This document shows, one piece after another, positions 55,952 through 63,812 of a stretch of DNA of 64,000 nucleotides (position 1 is its first letter; every line of letters begins with the position of its first letter). The position numbers and the translations under genes were made by a program. Source of the stretch: Bacteroidota bacterium (GTDB lineage: Bacteria; Bacteroidota; Bacteroidia; Chitinophagales; Chitinophagaceae); contig JAFDXP010000061.1 in NCBI GenBank assembly GCA_018267875.1, positions 1 through 64,000 of the forward strand, given 5' to 3'. The notes under the pieces were generated by a model. That model searched no databases. It was not told the DNA's origin and saw nothing but the letters and a program-made list of their open reading frames with translations.

Positions 55952-58900
55952 CTAAATATGATCATTCATCATTCCATCCAATTTTTCATTTCCACCTACA
56001 ATAACATCTGTGTTGCGAATTAACGACAAATAGTTAACATTAGGTAGTGTATGCAATTGTTCTAACACATAAAATTTTCTATGAACTTGCTCTTGAGCAC
56101 GCAATTTGTAAATAGCACTCGTCCTGTCGTTCACATTACCAAAAAGAATTGCATCTGTTGGGCAAGCTTGTTGACATGCAGTTTTAGCTTCTCCGTCTTG
56201 TAATGGTCGTCCTTCTTTTTTAGCATGAAGCTTAGCGTCTTGCAGACGTTGAACGCAGAAGGTACATTTTTCCATTACACCGCGAGATCGAACTGTAACA
56301 TCCGGATTTAATACCATGCGAGTCAAATCATCGTTCATATCATCACGGCGACCATCTTCATATAAGTTATCTTGGAAGCAATCAGCACCATTCCAATCCA
56401 TCCAGTTAAAGTGACGAACTTTATATGGACAGTTGTTAGCACAATACTTAGTACCAATACAACGATTGTAGGTCATCATATTTAGACCTTCAGAGCTGTG
56501 TGGTGTAGCGGCTACCGGACATACGTTTTCGCAAGGTGCATTGTCACAATGTTGACATAACATTGGTTGAAAAACAGTCTGAATAGTATCAGGGTCATTA
56601 GGCATCCCTGTAAAGTAGCGGTCAATACGCATCCAGTGCATTTCTTGCGCTTTCAATACATGTGTTTTACCTACTACCGAAACGTTGTTTTCTGCTTGAC
56701 AACCAATAACACAAGCACCACAGCCTATACAAGCAGTCAAATCAATAGACATTCCCCAATGAATTCCAGGAGACTCGTAGTTCGGGTATAACGTTCCGTT
56801 TTCTCTAAAGCCTTCTTCTAAAGCATCAGTAGCAGGTACAGCTGCAACATACTCACCTAATTTAGGTTCATTACCTTCATATCCTTCTTTTTTCCAAGGC
56901 AATGTAGTATAATGACCAATTTCTTCTTCTCGATCGCGATAAAGTTCTTCCGGATTTTTGCTAAACTCTTCTAAAGAAAATTCATGAATGATAGCACGAC
57001 CTTCATAGCTATTATGTGTTTGTGTAAGAGCTATATCATAAAAATCATTCGTCTTTTCAATATTTGCACCGCTATACAAATCGAATGTTAAGCCATTCCA
57101 TACTTGGAAAGGGTATGCATTTTTTCCAGTTTTAGCTGCTGCACGACCTACTTTTTCGTCTCGTCCATATCCTACTGCAATAGCAATTACATCATTGTGC
57201 ATACCTGGCACAGTAACGATTGGTAACTCTATCGTTATACCATTTGCGGTTATTTTAATTACATGTTTTTTATAATCAACCTCATTGATACTGGTTAATT
57301 CAGCACCAAGTTCGAAGGCTGTCTTAGGAGAAACACAAGCATAGTTATCCCAAGTGCCTCGAGTAATAGGATCCGGCATTTCCTGCAACCAAGGATTATT
57401 ACTCATCCATGCACCGCGGCCGATACTTACTTTCTCATAAAGAACTAATTCTTTGTTGCCGCTTGCAGGTTTTGAGCTTTGGAGAGCATTTATTGCATTA
57501 GCCACATTTCCGGTAAAAGTGGCACCGGAAGCGGAAGGAGCAATTGCAAGTTCAATAATACCTTCTTGTAAGGAACGATCAAAATTTTCCTGGCTTCCCA
57601 ATTTAGATGACCAAAATTGATTCCAAAATTGACCATAGGTGGTTGTTGCACCTGCCCAAGTCAATAAACTATCTTGAAATGCACGTGTTTTAAATATTGG
57701 TGCAATACCCGGTTGCATTAAGCTGATGTAACCTGTTTTAGGTTCTGCATCACCCCAACTTTCTAAATAATGATTATCTGGAACAACAAATTTACACTGC
57801 TGGGCTGTTTCGTCCATACGATCAGCAAAGGAAACAGTTAGTTTTACCTTTTTCAGTCCATCGGCAAATTTTGCCCCTTGGAAATATTCGTAAACCGGAT
57901 TGACACCATGAATAAACAAAGCTCCAACTTGGCCACTATTCATAGCGTTTACCAAGTTTACCATATCGCTATCAATACCTTGTTTATAATTGCTGGATAT
58001 TGACCAATTTATAGTTGTTCCATTTGCACCTATCTTATCATTAATTGCATTAACAACCGTTTGTAGGTTTACATCATTTGCACCACAAACAACCAATCCG
58101 TTGCCCTTTTTAAGGTCTGATGCTGCTTTAGCAATAGTTTCATTTAACTTTTTGCTGCCAAAATTTGGAGCTGCACCTGTAGTTACTGCATTATATAAGG
58201 CTATTGCCACTGCACCCATTTCTGATGGTTTACAAACAGCACGTTCATCAGCCTTTGCACCTGTAATAGTGTGGATAGACTCAACCTGATAATGTTTAGA
58301 CATTTTCAGATTTTTTACCCCTATTCGACGACCGGCACTGTATTGCTTTGCAAATTCAATGGGGGACAACCATGTTCCTAAAAAATCTGCACCTAAGCTG
58401 AAAATAGTTTGAGCTTGATCAAACTGATAAGAAGGTAGTGACCTTTTGCCATAGCTTACTTCATTTGCCTGAAGCATACCGCTATAGGAAATAGGATCAT
58501 ACACTACATGCTTAACAGTAGGGAATTTAGCAATAAATTGGCTAATTACCTCTTTAGTAGTTGGTGAAAGAATTGATCCTGTAAGCAAATAAGCTTGTCC
58601 GCTTAGCCCTGACATTCCTTCGGCTATTGCCTTGTCTATGGCTGCAAAGGTAGCTTCATGTCCCTCAGAAAATGGCTGTCGTAGTCTAGCCTTATCATAA
58701 AGGCTTAACACAGATGCTTGAACACGAGCAGAAGTACCACCACGAGTAATAGAAGATTTTTCGTTACCCTCTATTTTAATGGGACGACCATCGCGCGTTT
58801 TGATTACAATAGCACAATAATCGCCATTATCAACAAAAGTAGATGCGTAGAAGTTCGGCACACCCGGTGTGATATCATCCGGTTTTATAGCATAAGGGAT

Positions 58901-59116
58901 TACCTTACGCACGGGCATTTCACAACTGGCTGCAAGCATAGCAGCAGCTGTACTAAAACCCAAATATTTTAAAAAGTCACGGCGAGGTGTGGTAGCGTCG
59001 AGCAAATTACCACTTAAATCAAACGGTAAATCTTCATTAAACTCATCCGTTGCTACCTCTTGTTGTGCGGGCTTATTCAGCTCTTCCAACCCCTTCCAAT
59101 ATTGTTTTTGACTCAT
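55952..59116 (-). CDS. actB: Alternative complex III subunit ActB (molybdopterin-oxidoreductase-like, iron-sulfur)
   Basis: 1,054 residues from ATG 59116; the longer frame to 59134 starts with TTG. The twin-arginine motif TPRRDFLKYLG is at 43-53 and is followed by a lipobox-like Leu-Ala-Ala-Ser-Cys65. Residues ~80-700 have the molybdopterin oxidoreductase fold, but the family has lost the cofactor. The C-terminal part has four cysteine clusters: CIGCGACVIGC, CQHCDNAPCENVC, CIGTKYCANNC and CTFC with CQQACPTDA. These fit the three [4Fe-4S] and one [3Fe-4S] clusters described for this complex. It mediates electron flow from ActC to the ActA/ActE hemes. It is the second gene of the operon. Confidence 0.95.
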   Translation of the reverse strand: MSQKQYWKGLEELNKPAQQEVATDEFNEDLPFDLSGNLLDATTPRRDFLKYLGFSTAAAMLAASCEMPVRKVIPYAIKPDDITPGVPNFYASTFVDNGDYCAIVIKTRDGRPIKIEGNEKSSITRGGTSARVQASVLSLYDKARLRQPFSEGHEATFAAIDKAIAEGMSGLSGQAYLLTGSILSPTTKEVISQFIAKFPTVKHVVYDPISYSGMLQANEVSYGKRSLPSYQFDQAQTIFSLGADFLGTWLSPIEFAKQYSAGRRIGVKNLKMSKHYQVESIHTITGAKADERAVCKPSEMGAVAIALYNAVTTGAAPNFGSKKLNETIAKAASDLKKGNGLVVCGANDVNLQTVVNAINDKIGANGTTINWSISSNYKQGIDSDMVNLVNAMNSGQVGALFIHGVNPVYEYFQGAKFADGLKKVKLTVSFADRMDETAQQCKFVVPDNHYLESWGDAEPKTGYISLMQPGIAPIFKTRAFQDSLLTWAGATTTYGQFWNQFWSSKLGSQENFDRSLQEGIIELAIAPSASGATFTGNVANAINALQSSKPASGNKELVLYEKVSIGRGAWMSNNPWLQEMPDPITRGTWDNYACVSPKTAFELGAELTSINEVDYKKHVIKITANGITIELPIVTVPGMHNDVIAIAVGYGRDEKVGRAAAKTGKNAYPFQVWNGLTFDLYSGANIEKTNDFYDIALTQTHNSYEGRAIIHEFSLEEFSKNPEELYRDREEEIGHYTTLPWKKEGYEGNEPKLGEYVAAVPATDALEEGFRENGTLYPNYESPGIHWGMSIDLTACIGCGACVIGCQAENNVSVVGKTHVLKAQEMHWMRIDRYFTGMPNDPDTIQTVFQPMLCQHCDNAPCENVCPVAATPHSSEGLNMMTYNRCIGTKYCANNCPYKVRHFNWMDWNGADCFQDNLYEDGRRDDMNDDLTRMVLNPDVTVRSRGVMEKCTFCVQRLQDAKLHAKKEGRPLQDGEAKTACQQACPTDAILFGNVNDRTSAIYKLRAQEQVHRKFYVLEQLHTLPNVNYLSLIRNTDVIVGGNEKLDGMMNDHI

Positions 59117-59225
59117 AGAAAATTCAAAATTCAAAAGGCAAAAATGCGATACTTATATTTTTGAGCTTTAAAAGGATTTGTCTTGTGTTTTTAGACTCGC
59201 CTCTTATTTACCCGGTTTTCACAAA

Positions 59226-60476
59226 TTAATAATGGCATTTAGCACACTCTGTACCGCCAACATCATTTACGGTAACACCTGTACGCTTTCCTGATTTTAT
59301 TTCTTCGTGATATTTTTCAAAAATGCTGTAATAGTTATTGTCAGCAAATTTAACTTCTGTTTGACGGTGGCAGTTGATACACCAGCCCATAGATAGGGGA
59401 GCAAACTGATAGACCTCATCCATGTTTTGAATATCACCATGACAACGTTGACACTGAACCTGACCAACTTTCACGTGTTGTGAGTGATTAAAATAAACGT
59501 GATCTGGTAGATTGTGAATTTTTGTCCAAGCAATTGGTTGATCTTTTATGTTTCCATTAGCATCCCGAATATATTCCTTCTTAGCTGGATCCCATCCGGC
59601 ATATTTATACAGTTTTTGGATTTCAGCAGTTCCATCAAATTCTTTTCCTTCAGCAGAAACTAATTTTTCTTTTCCGGTATATTCATTGATTTGTTTGTGG
59701 CAATTCATACAAACGTTAGGCGAAGGAACCATTGCTTGGCGGCTCTTTTCGGCACCTGAGTGGCAGTATAAACAGTTGATTTGGTTAACACCAGCATGTA
59801 CTTTGTGTGAATAGAAGATAGGTTGTTCCGGCTGATAATTTTGCTGGCGACCCAATTCAATTGCACCGTTTGTCAACCAGTATCCACAAAATATAAATAC
59901 AAGTATAACTACAATAGCAATCACTACTTTATTGCGATAGAATGGTACTTCCTTTTCGTTTGGCAAACCTTCTTTTTCATTTGCCACTCTACGAAGTCCG
60001 TAGTTTGCACGCCAAAGCACAATTACTAAAGCCAAGAGAATTACAGTGATGAATGTATATAGCCAACCATTGCTTTCAGCAGCAGCAGGCTCACCGGCAG
60101 GTTGTCCGGCGGCAGCAGGTTCAGCACCTGGAGCTTTATAATCATCCACGTATTTGATAATTGCATCAATCTCTTCATGTGTGAGATTAGGGAATGCGGT
60201 CATGACAATTTTGTATTTGTCAACCAATTCCTTTGCATGAGGATCACCTGCAGCAATTACAGCTGAAGGGTTTTTGATCCATTTGTAAATCCAATCTTTT
60301 TCTCTCCGTTGGTCAACTCCTTGAAGGGCAGGACCGGTTGCATCTTTGATTGGGTTGTGGCAAGCAGCACAATTTGAATTGAACAAAGCTTTACCGTCTT
60401 GAGCAACAGCAGTAAGATTGCAAAAAAGCAATGCGAAAACTAAACTGAATATGCCCGAAGCAATTTTTCTAAACAT
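59226..60476 (-). CDS. actA: Alternative complex III subunit ActA, hexaheme cytochrome c
   Basis: 416 residues from the ATG at 60476. The open frame runs to 60638, but those 54 residues lie upstream of the signal peptide (1-26, ending LTAVAQ) and include the promoter region. Six CxxCH sites are visible: residues 36-40 (CAACH), 235-239 (CLYCH), 256-260 (CMNCH), 342-346 (CQRCH), 366-370 (CINCH) and 411-415 (CAKCH). The first sits in a separate mono-heme cytochrome domain (about 27-115). Two membrane helices (about 137-156 and 184-202) then place the pentaheme domain also in the periplasm. It is the electron wire of alternative complex III and the first gene of the operon. Confidence 0.94.
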   Translation of the reverse strand: MFRKIASGIFSLVFALLFCNLTAVAQDGKALFNSNCAACHNPIKDATGPALQGVDQRREKDWIYKWIKNPSAVIAAGDPHAKELVDKYKIVMTAFPNLTHEEIDAIIKYVDDYKAPGAEPAAAGQPAGEPAAAESNGWLYTFITVILLALVIVLWRANYGLRRVANEKEGLPNEKEVPFYRNKVVIAIVVILVFIFCGYWLTNGAIELGRQQNYQPEQPIFYSHKVHAGVNQINCLYCHSGAEKSRQAMVPSPNVCMNCHKQINEYTGKEKLVSAEGKEFDGTAEIQKLYKYAGWDPAKKEYIRDANGNIKDQPIAWTKIHNLPDHVYFNHSQHVKVGQVQCQRCHGDIQNMDEVYQFAPLSMGWCINCHRQTEVKFADNNYYSIFEKYHEEIKSGKRTGVTVNDVGGTECAKCHY

Positions 60477-60541
60477 TGGCTTAACTGATTCTAACACAGG
60501 AATAAAATTGAGAATTAACTTTCCTTTAGACAAAGCGAGGG

Positions 60542-60549
60542 CAAAACTA
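60542..60549 (-). promoter_or_regulatory. Candidate -7 element (TAGTTTTG) for the act-cox operon
   Basis: The plus strand reads CAAAACTA, an exact TAnnTTTG on the minus strand. It lies about 65 bases before the actA ATG, giving a leader near 60 bases. It also lies inside the rejected N-terminal extension of actA, which supports the 60476 start. Confidence 0.5.
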
Positions 60550-60582
60550 CAACACAAGCTCAAAACTTGCACCCCTTTTTTC

Positions 60583-60609
60583 AAAAAATACTTTCCGCGC
60601 TGGGCGCGG
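60583..60609 (-). terminator. GC-rich terminator-like hairpin between the SDR gene and actA
   Basis: CCGCGC (60595-60600) and GCGCGG (60604-60609) form a 6-bp GC stem with a 3-base loop. On the minus strand it is followed by AAAG and then a T-rich tract (TATTTTTTG). It is 117 bases beyond the SDR stop, just upstream of the act promoter candidate, and would insulate the act operon from the SDR transcript. Confidence 0.6.
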
Positions 60610-60725
60610 GTTTCAGACAATATGATAAATTGCACCATGTTTCATTGTCAGTTTTTTGTCATTAAACACCCCAACAAGAATCATCAAAACCGATGACCAT
60701 TGATTGTCTGAACTCAAAAGAACAT

Positions 60726-61514
60726 TTATAAACATCCTGTTCTACCTCCATCTACCGGAATGCTCGTCCCATTGACATATCCCGCTGCAGGACTGGCTAA
60801 AAAGGCAATCATAGCTGCTATTTCTTCCGGTTTTCCAAAGCGTTTTGCAGGAATTTCACTCAGCATTTCTTCGGTAGCTGCATCCTCAGAAATTCCTGTC
60901 TTTTTCACTTTGTTGCTAATGATGTTTTCTAACCGAGCAGTAGATGTAGCACCAGGCAATACGTTATTGACCGTAATGCCATAGGATGCTAATTCATTAG
61001 CAAAGGTTTTTGCCCAAGAGGCAACTGCTCCACGAATGGTATTGGACACGCCTAAGTTTTTGAGTGGAACCTTGACAGAAGTTGATATCACGTTAATGAT
61101 GCGACCATAACCTGCTTTTTTCATTCCTGACACTAATGCGGTAGTAAGCAGATGGTTACAAATTAAGTGTTGCTCAAAAGCACTTTGAAATGCTTCAGGC
61201 ATTGCATCAGAAATAGGCCCTGCTGCGGGGCCACCGGTGTTGTTAATCAAAATATGGATAATGGTTTCTGAGGCTAATATTTCTGCTGAAACACGAACCT
61301 CTTGCGGCTTACTAAAGTCAGCAACCAGATACCGATGTTGTTGGTTTTTGCTTGTGTTTAAAGTGGATACAGCCTTTTGTAACCGTTCTTCATTTCTTGC
61401 TAACAAAACGCAAGTAGCTCCTAAGTCTGCTAATGCCTGAGCAGCCGCTAAACCGATACCTTGAGAGCTACCGGCTATTAGTGCCGACTTTCCGGTGAGA
61501 TCTAATGAAAACAT
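60726..61514 (-). CDS. SDR-fold protein lacking the catalytic Tyr and Lys (BKR-like)
   Basis: 262 residues. The dinucleotide-binding motif is present as AGSSQGIG at 14-21, and NNTGG at 91-95 is the usual Asn-rich motif. At the expected YxxxK position the sequence reads Ser157-Asn-Thr-Ile-Arg161, so both the catalytic Tyr and Lys are missing. Ser144/Ser146 remains. This matches a subgroup of SDR proteins described as lacking a perfect catalytic tetrad (beta-ketoacyl reductase-like). It probably binds NAD(P) but normal SDR catalysis is doubtful. The remainder is well conserved (VNNVLPGATSTARL, IPVDGGRTG), so it is not decaying. It lies upstream of the act operon, separated by a terminator candidate. 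Confidence 0.88.
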   Translation of the reverse strand: MFSLDLTGKSALIAGSSQGIGLAAAQALADLGATCVLLARNEERLQKAVSTLNTSKNQQHRYLVADFSKPQEVRVSAEILASETIIHILINNTGGPAAGPISDAMPEAFQSAFEQHLICNHLLTTALVSGMKKAGYGRIINVISTSVKVPLKNLGVSNTIRGAVASWAKTFANELASYGITVNNVLPGATSTARLENIISNKVKKTGISEDAATEEMLSEIPAKRFGKPEEIAAMIAFLASPAAGYVNGTSIPVDGGRTGCL

Positions 61515-61569
61515 AATTGGGTGATTTCACCGGCGAAAGTAAAGCGGAATCTAACTTTTCTACGATTTT

Positions 61570-62835
61570 TTATTCAACCACTAAACGGGAAGGAAATTCT
61601 CCTGCTTTTGTTCGAACCATCACTACATAAACGCCTGCTTGAAGCCCAATCAACGAACAGCGAATATTGGTACTGCCACTACCCATAAACGTGTGCAATG
61701 TTTGCCCTATTAATGAGATGATGCGAACAGACTGAATGGGAGAAGCAGCTTGAATTTCAATAGATTCTTTTGCCGGATTTGGCATAATTTGAACCTGATG
61801 GAGGGTTTCCAAGTTTTCGATTCCTAATTTCACCACAGTCACCGTTTTAATTACCGTGTCTGCAGTGTTACATCGTTTGGCTATAAGCTTTACAGTATAA
61901 TTTCCAGAAGCTGCATACTTATGAATCGGGCTTTTTTGGGTGGAACTGCTGCCGTCTCCGAAAGTCCATTGGTAAATAAATCCGTTTGCCGATGTGTTTT
62001 GAAAATTGATGGTATCATTGCTGGAGTTAAAAGTGAAACTCGCTTTCAGCTTGGGATAGAAGCGATAACAAACTGTCAAACTATCATAAACCATTTGTTT
62101 AACAACTTGGCGAATGGTGGCTGCATCAGAAGCGGAAAGTCCCCCATCATAAGTATTTCCCATAGGGCTTTTCTTAAACATTACAGTGTAAAAGGTAACT
62201 GCTGCTGCATAAGAACCCAGTAACGAAGGATGGCTTTCATCATTATCATACAAGTTCATTGCTGGATAGGTATCGCGAATTTTTCTCCACACTTTGGCAA
62301 CTGGAGAAATAACTCCTTTATTTGAATCTGCCATCATTGTGTAGCGCAACTGAAGCATACTATCCATACCTTGATAGGTACAGAGCGGGGGAAAAAAACT
62401 ACAGTTTGCCTGATCTCCGTTTTTTCTTCCCCAAGTCATGTAAAACAGCGTCTTAGTGCAACTGTCTGCTGCTTTAATCATACTATCCAACATTCGTGCA
62501 TAAGGGAGCACATCGTTCTGAACTTGAGCATTCGGAAAAGCCGGTAATTGGCTTTGCTCTTGCAACACTACAAAATTCCATTTTCCCTGTGCAATTAATG
62601 AAGTTGAGGTAGTGTTAGTGCTATGCTGTTGTAAGGTATATCCACCAGGTGTATTAGAAGCGAAATAAACATAATCGCCCGTTGCTGCAGCAAAGGAAGC
62701 AACAAGTTGGGGCAGGTTGTTTACGTAGGTATAACTATTCCCTATAAAAAGAACACGCAATGAGTCTGCTGCTCGAATTGAGGTTGAGGCCACTGAAAAA
62801 GCCAAAAGAAGGGCAAGTTTGTTTAAGATTTTCAT
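61570..62835 (-). CDS. Secreted SGNH-hydrolase-like protein with PKD domain and T9SS sorting domain
   Basis: 421 residues from the ATG at 62835; the frame opens one codon earlier with GTG. Signal peptide 1-23 (ending SIRAAD). FIGNSYT at 30-36 has the nucleophile Ser34 of the SGNH/GDSL fold, and DNDESHPSLLG near 196-205 has the conserved Asp/His. Residues ~258-330 are a PKD domain (YQWTFGDGSSS). The last ~75 residues (VQIMPNPAKESIEI, IISLIGQTLH, LQAGVYVVMV) are a type A T9SS sorting domain. It could deacetylate or deacylate a polysaccharide or lipid at the cell surface. The substrate is not known. Confidence 0.88.
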   Translation of the reverse strand: MKILNKLALLLAFSVASTSIRAADSLRVLFIGNSYTYVNNLPQLVASFAAATGDYVYFASNTPGGYTLQQHSTNTTSTSLIAQGKWNFVVLQEQSQLPAFPNAQVQNDVLPYARMLDSMIKAADSCTKTLFYMTWGRKNGDQANCSFFPPLCTYQGMDSMLQLRYTMMADSNKGVISPVAKVWRKIRDTYPAMNLYDNDESHPSLLGSYAAAVTFYTVMFKKSPMGNTYDGGLSASDAATIRQVVKQMVYDSLTVCYRFYPKLKASFTFNSSNDTINFQNTSANGFIYQWTFGDGSSSTQKSPIHKYAASGNYTVKLIAKRCNTADTVIKTVTVVKLGIENLETLHQVQIMPNPAKESIEIQAASPIQSVRIISLIGQTLHTFMGSGSTNIRCSLIGLQAGVYVVMVRTKAGEFPSRLVVE

Positions 62836-62939
62836 CACGTATGCTTTAAAAAATTTTACTACGGTTAGGAGTGCTGTTTTATTTCTCTTTAAAAGTCAAC
62901 TTTGAAGACCAACATTAAGCTCCTAACGTTTGTTGGCTA

Positions 62940-62947
62940 CAAAAATA
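62940..62947 (-). promoter_or_regulatory. Candidate -7 element (TATTTTTG) for the SGNH hydrolase gene
   Basis: The plus strand reads CAAAAATA. It lies about 105 bases before the ATG at 62835, and 24 bases from the divergent -7 candidate at 62972-62979. Confidence 0.45.
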
Positions 62948-62971
62948 ATCTTAAAACAATTGCTATTCGCT

Positions 62972-62979
62972 TATCTTTG
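62972..62979 (+). promoter_or_regulatory. Candidate -7 element (TATCTTTG) for the DUF4290-murA operon
   Basis: An exact TAnnTTTG lies 149 bases before the ATG at 63129. The leader would be about 145 bases. Its only dyad is CCTGCT (63052-63057) with AGCAGG (63089-63094), a loose candidate for leader structure. Confidence 0.5.
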
Positions 62980-63128
62980 TCATTGCTTCGACAATAGTCT
63001 TCACTCTCACCTCATTATTTTTAAGTGAAAACAACTTGTCTCCAAAAATTTCCTGCTGGTTAAATTTTCAAGAGCCAATCCTTCATTGAGCAGGCATTAT
63101 CATTTTATTTATTTTTTAAAAAAACAAC

Positions 63129-63806
63129 ATGGAATATAACACTTCACGTAGTAAACTATTAATGCCTGAATATGGGCGAAATGTTCAAAAGATGGTTGAA
63201 TACTTACTTACCATCGAAGACCCCAAAGTCCGCCTCCGCAATGCTGAAGCATTAATTGAGCTCATGACCACATTAGCCCCGCATCTAAAAACTATAGAAG
63301 ATTACAAGCACAAACTTTGGGATCATTTATATCAAATGACGGACTTTCGGTTGAATGTCGAAAGCCCTTATCCACCACCTACCCGCGAACAAATCTTAAA
63401 GAAACCGGAACCCTTACCTTATCCAAATAGCAACCAACGCAATAAGCATTTTGGTAAAAACTTTACAAGTTTATTAGAAAAGGCTTTAGCAGAGCCCGAT
63501 TCTGAACGCCGACAAGGATACACACAAGCATTGGGTTATTACATGAAACTTTCCTATTCCAATTGGCATAGAGAACCGGTGCATGATGATATGATCAAAA
63601 ACGAATTAGCCGAGTTATCTCAAGGTTTATTAGTCTATGAAACAGGCGGCATAAGAATTCCTATGGAGCATCGCCATCAACAAGGCAGAAACGGTAACCC
63701 GAATGGAAATCGAAAGAATTTCAAAAACAACCAAGGCAATCGTAATTTCAGCGGGGGCAGCAACTACAACAAAAACAAAAACAAGTTTAAGAACAAAAAC
63801 AAATAA
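63129..63806 (+). CDS. DUF4290 family protein with Asn/Lys-rich basic tail
   Basis: 225 residues. MEYNTSRSKLLMPEYGRNVQKMVEYLL is the DUF4290 start, and the domain fills residues 1-175 with further conserved segments (KLWDHLYQMTDF, YSNWHREPVHDDMI). From about 183 the tail is low complexity with Asn, Lys, Arg and Gly (RNGNPNGNRKNFKNNQ). Such tails often bind RNA, but that is inference. The family has no known function. It lies 6 bases upstream of murA and is almost always beside it in Bacteroidota, so a link to cell-wall synthesis or its control is plausible. Confidence 0.92.
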   Translation: MEYNTSRSKLLMPEYGRNVQKMVEYLLTIEDPKVRLRNAEALIELMTTLAPHLKTIEDYKHKLWDHLYQMTDFRLNVESPYPPPTREQILKKPEPLPYPNSNQRNKHFGKNFTSLLEKALAEPDSERRQGYTQALGYYMKLSYSNWHREPVHDDMIKNELAELSQGLLVYETGGIRIPMEHRHQQGRNGNPNGNRKNFKNNQGNRNFSGGSNYNKNKNKFKNKNK

Positions 63807-63812
63807 GCAATC

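Noticed and set aside
60477..60638. N-terminal extension of ActA
   Set aside because: It precedes the signal peptide, and the -7 candidate and a terminator-like hairpin fall inside it.
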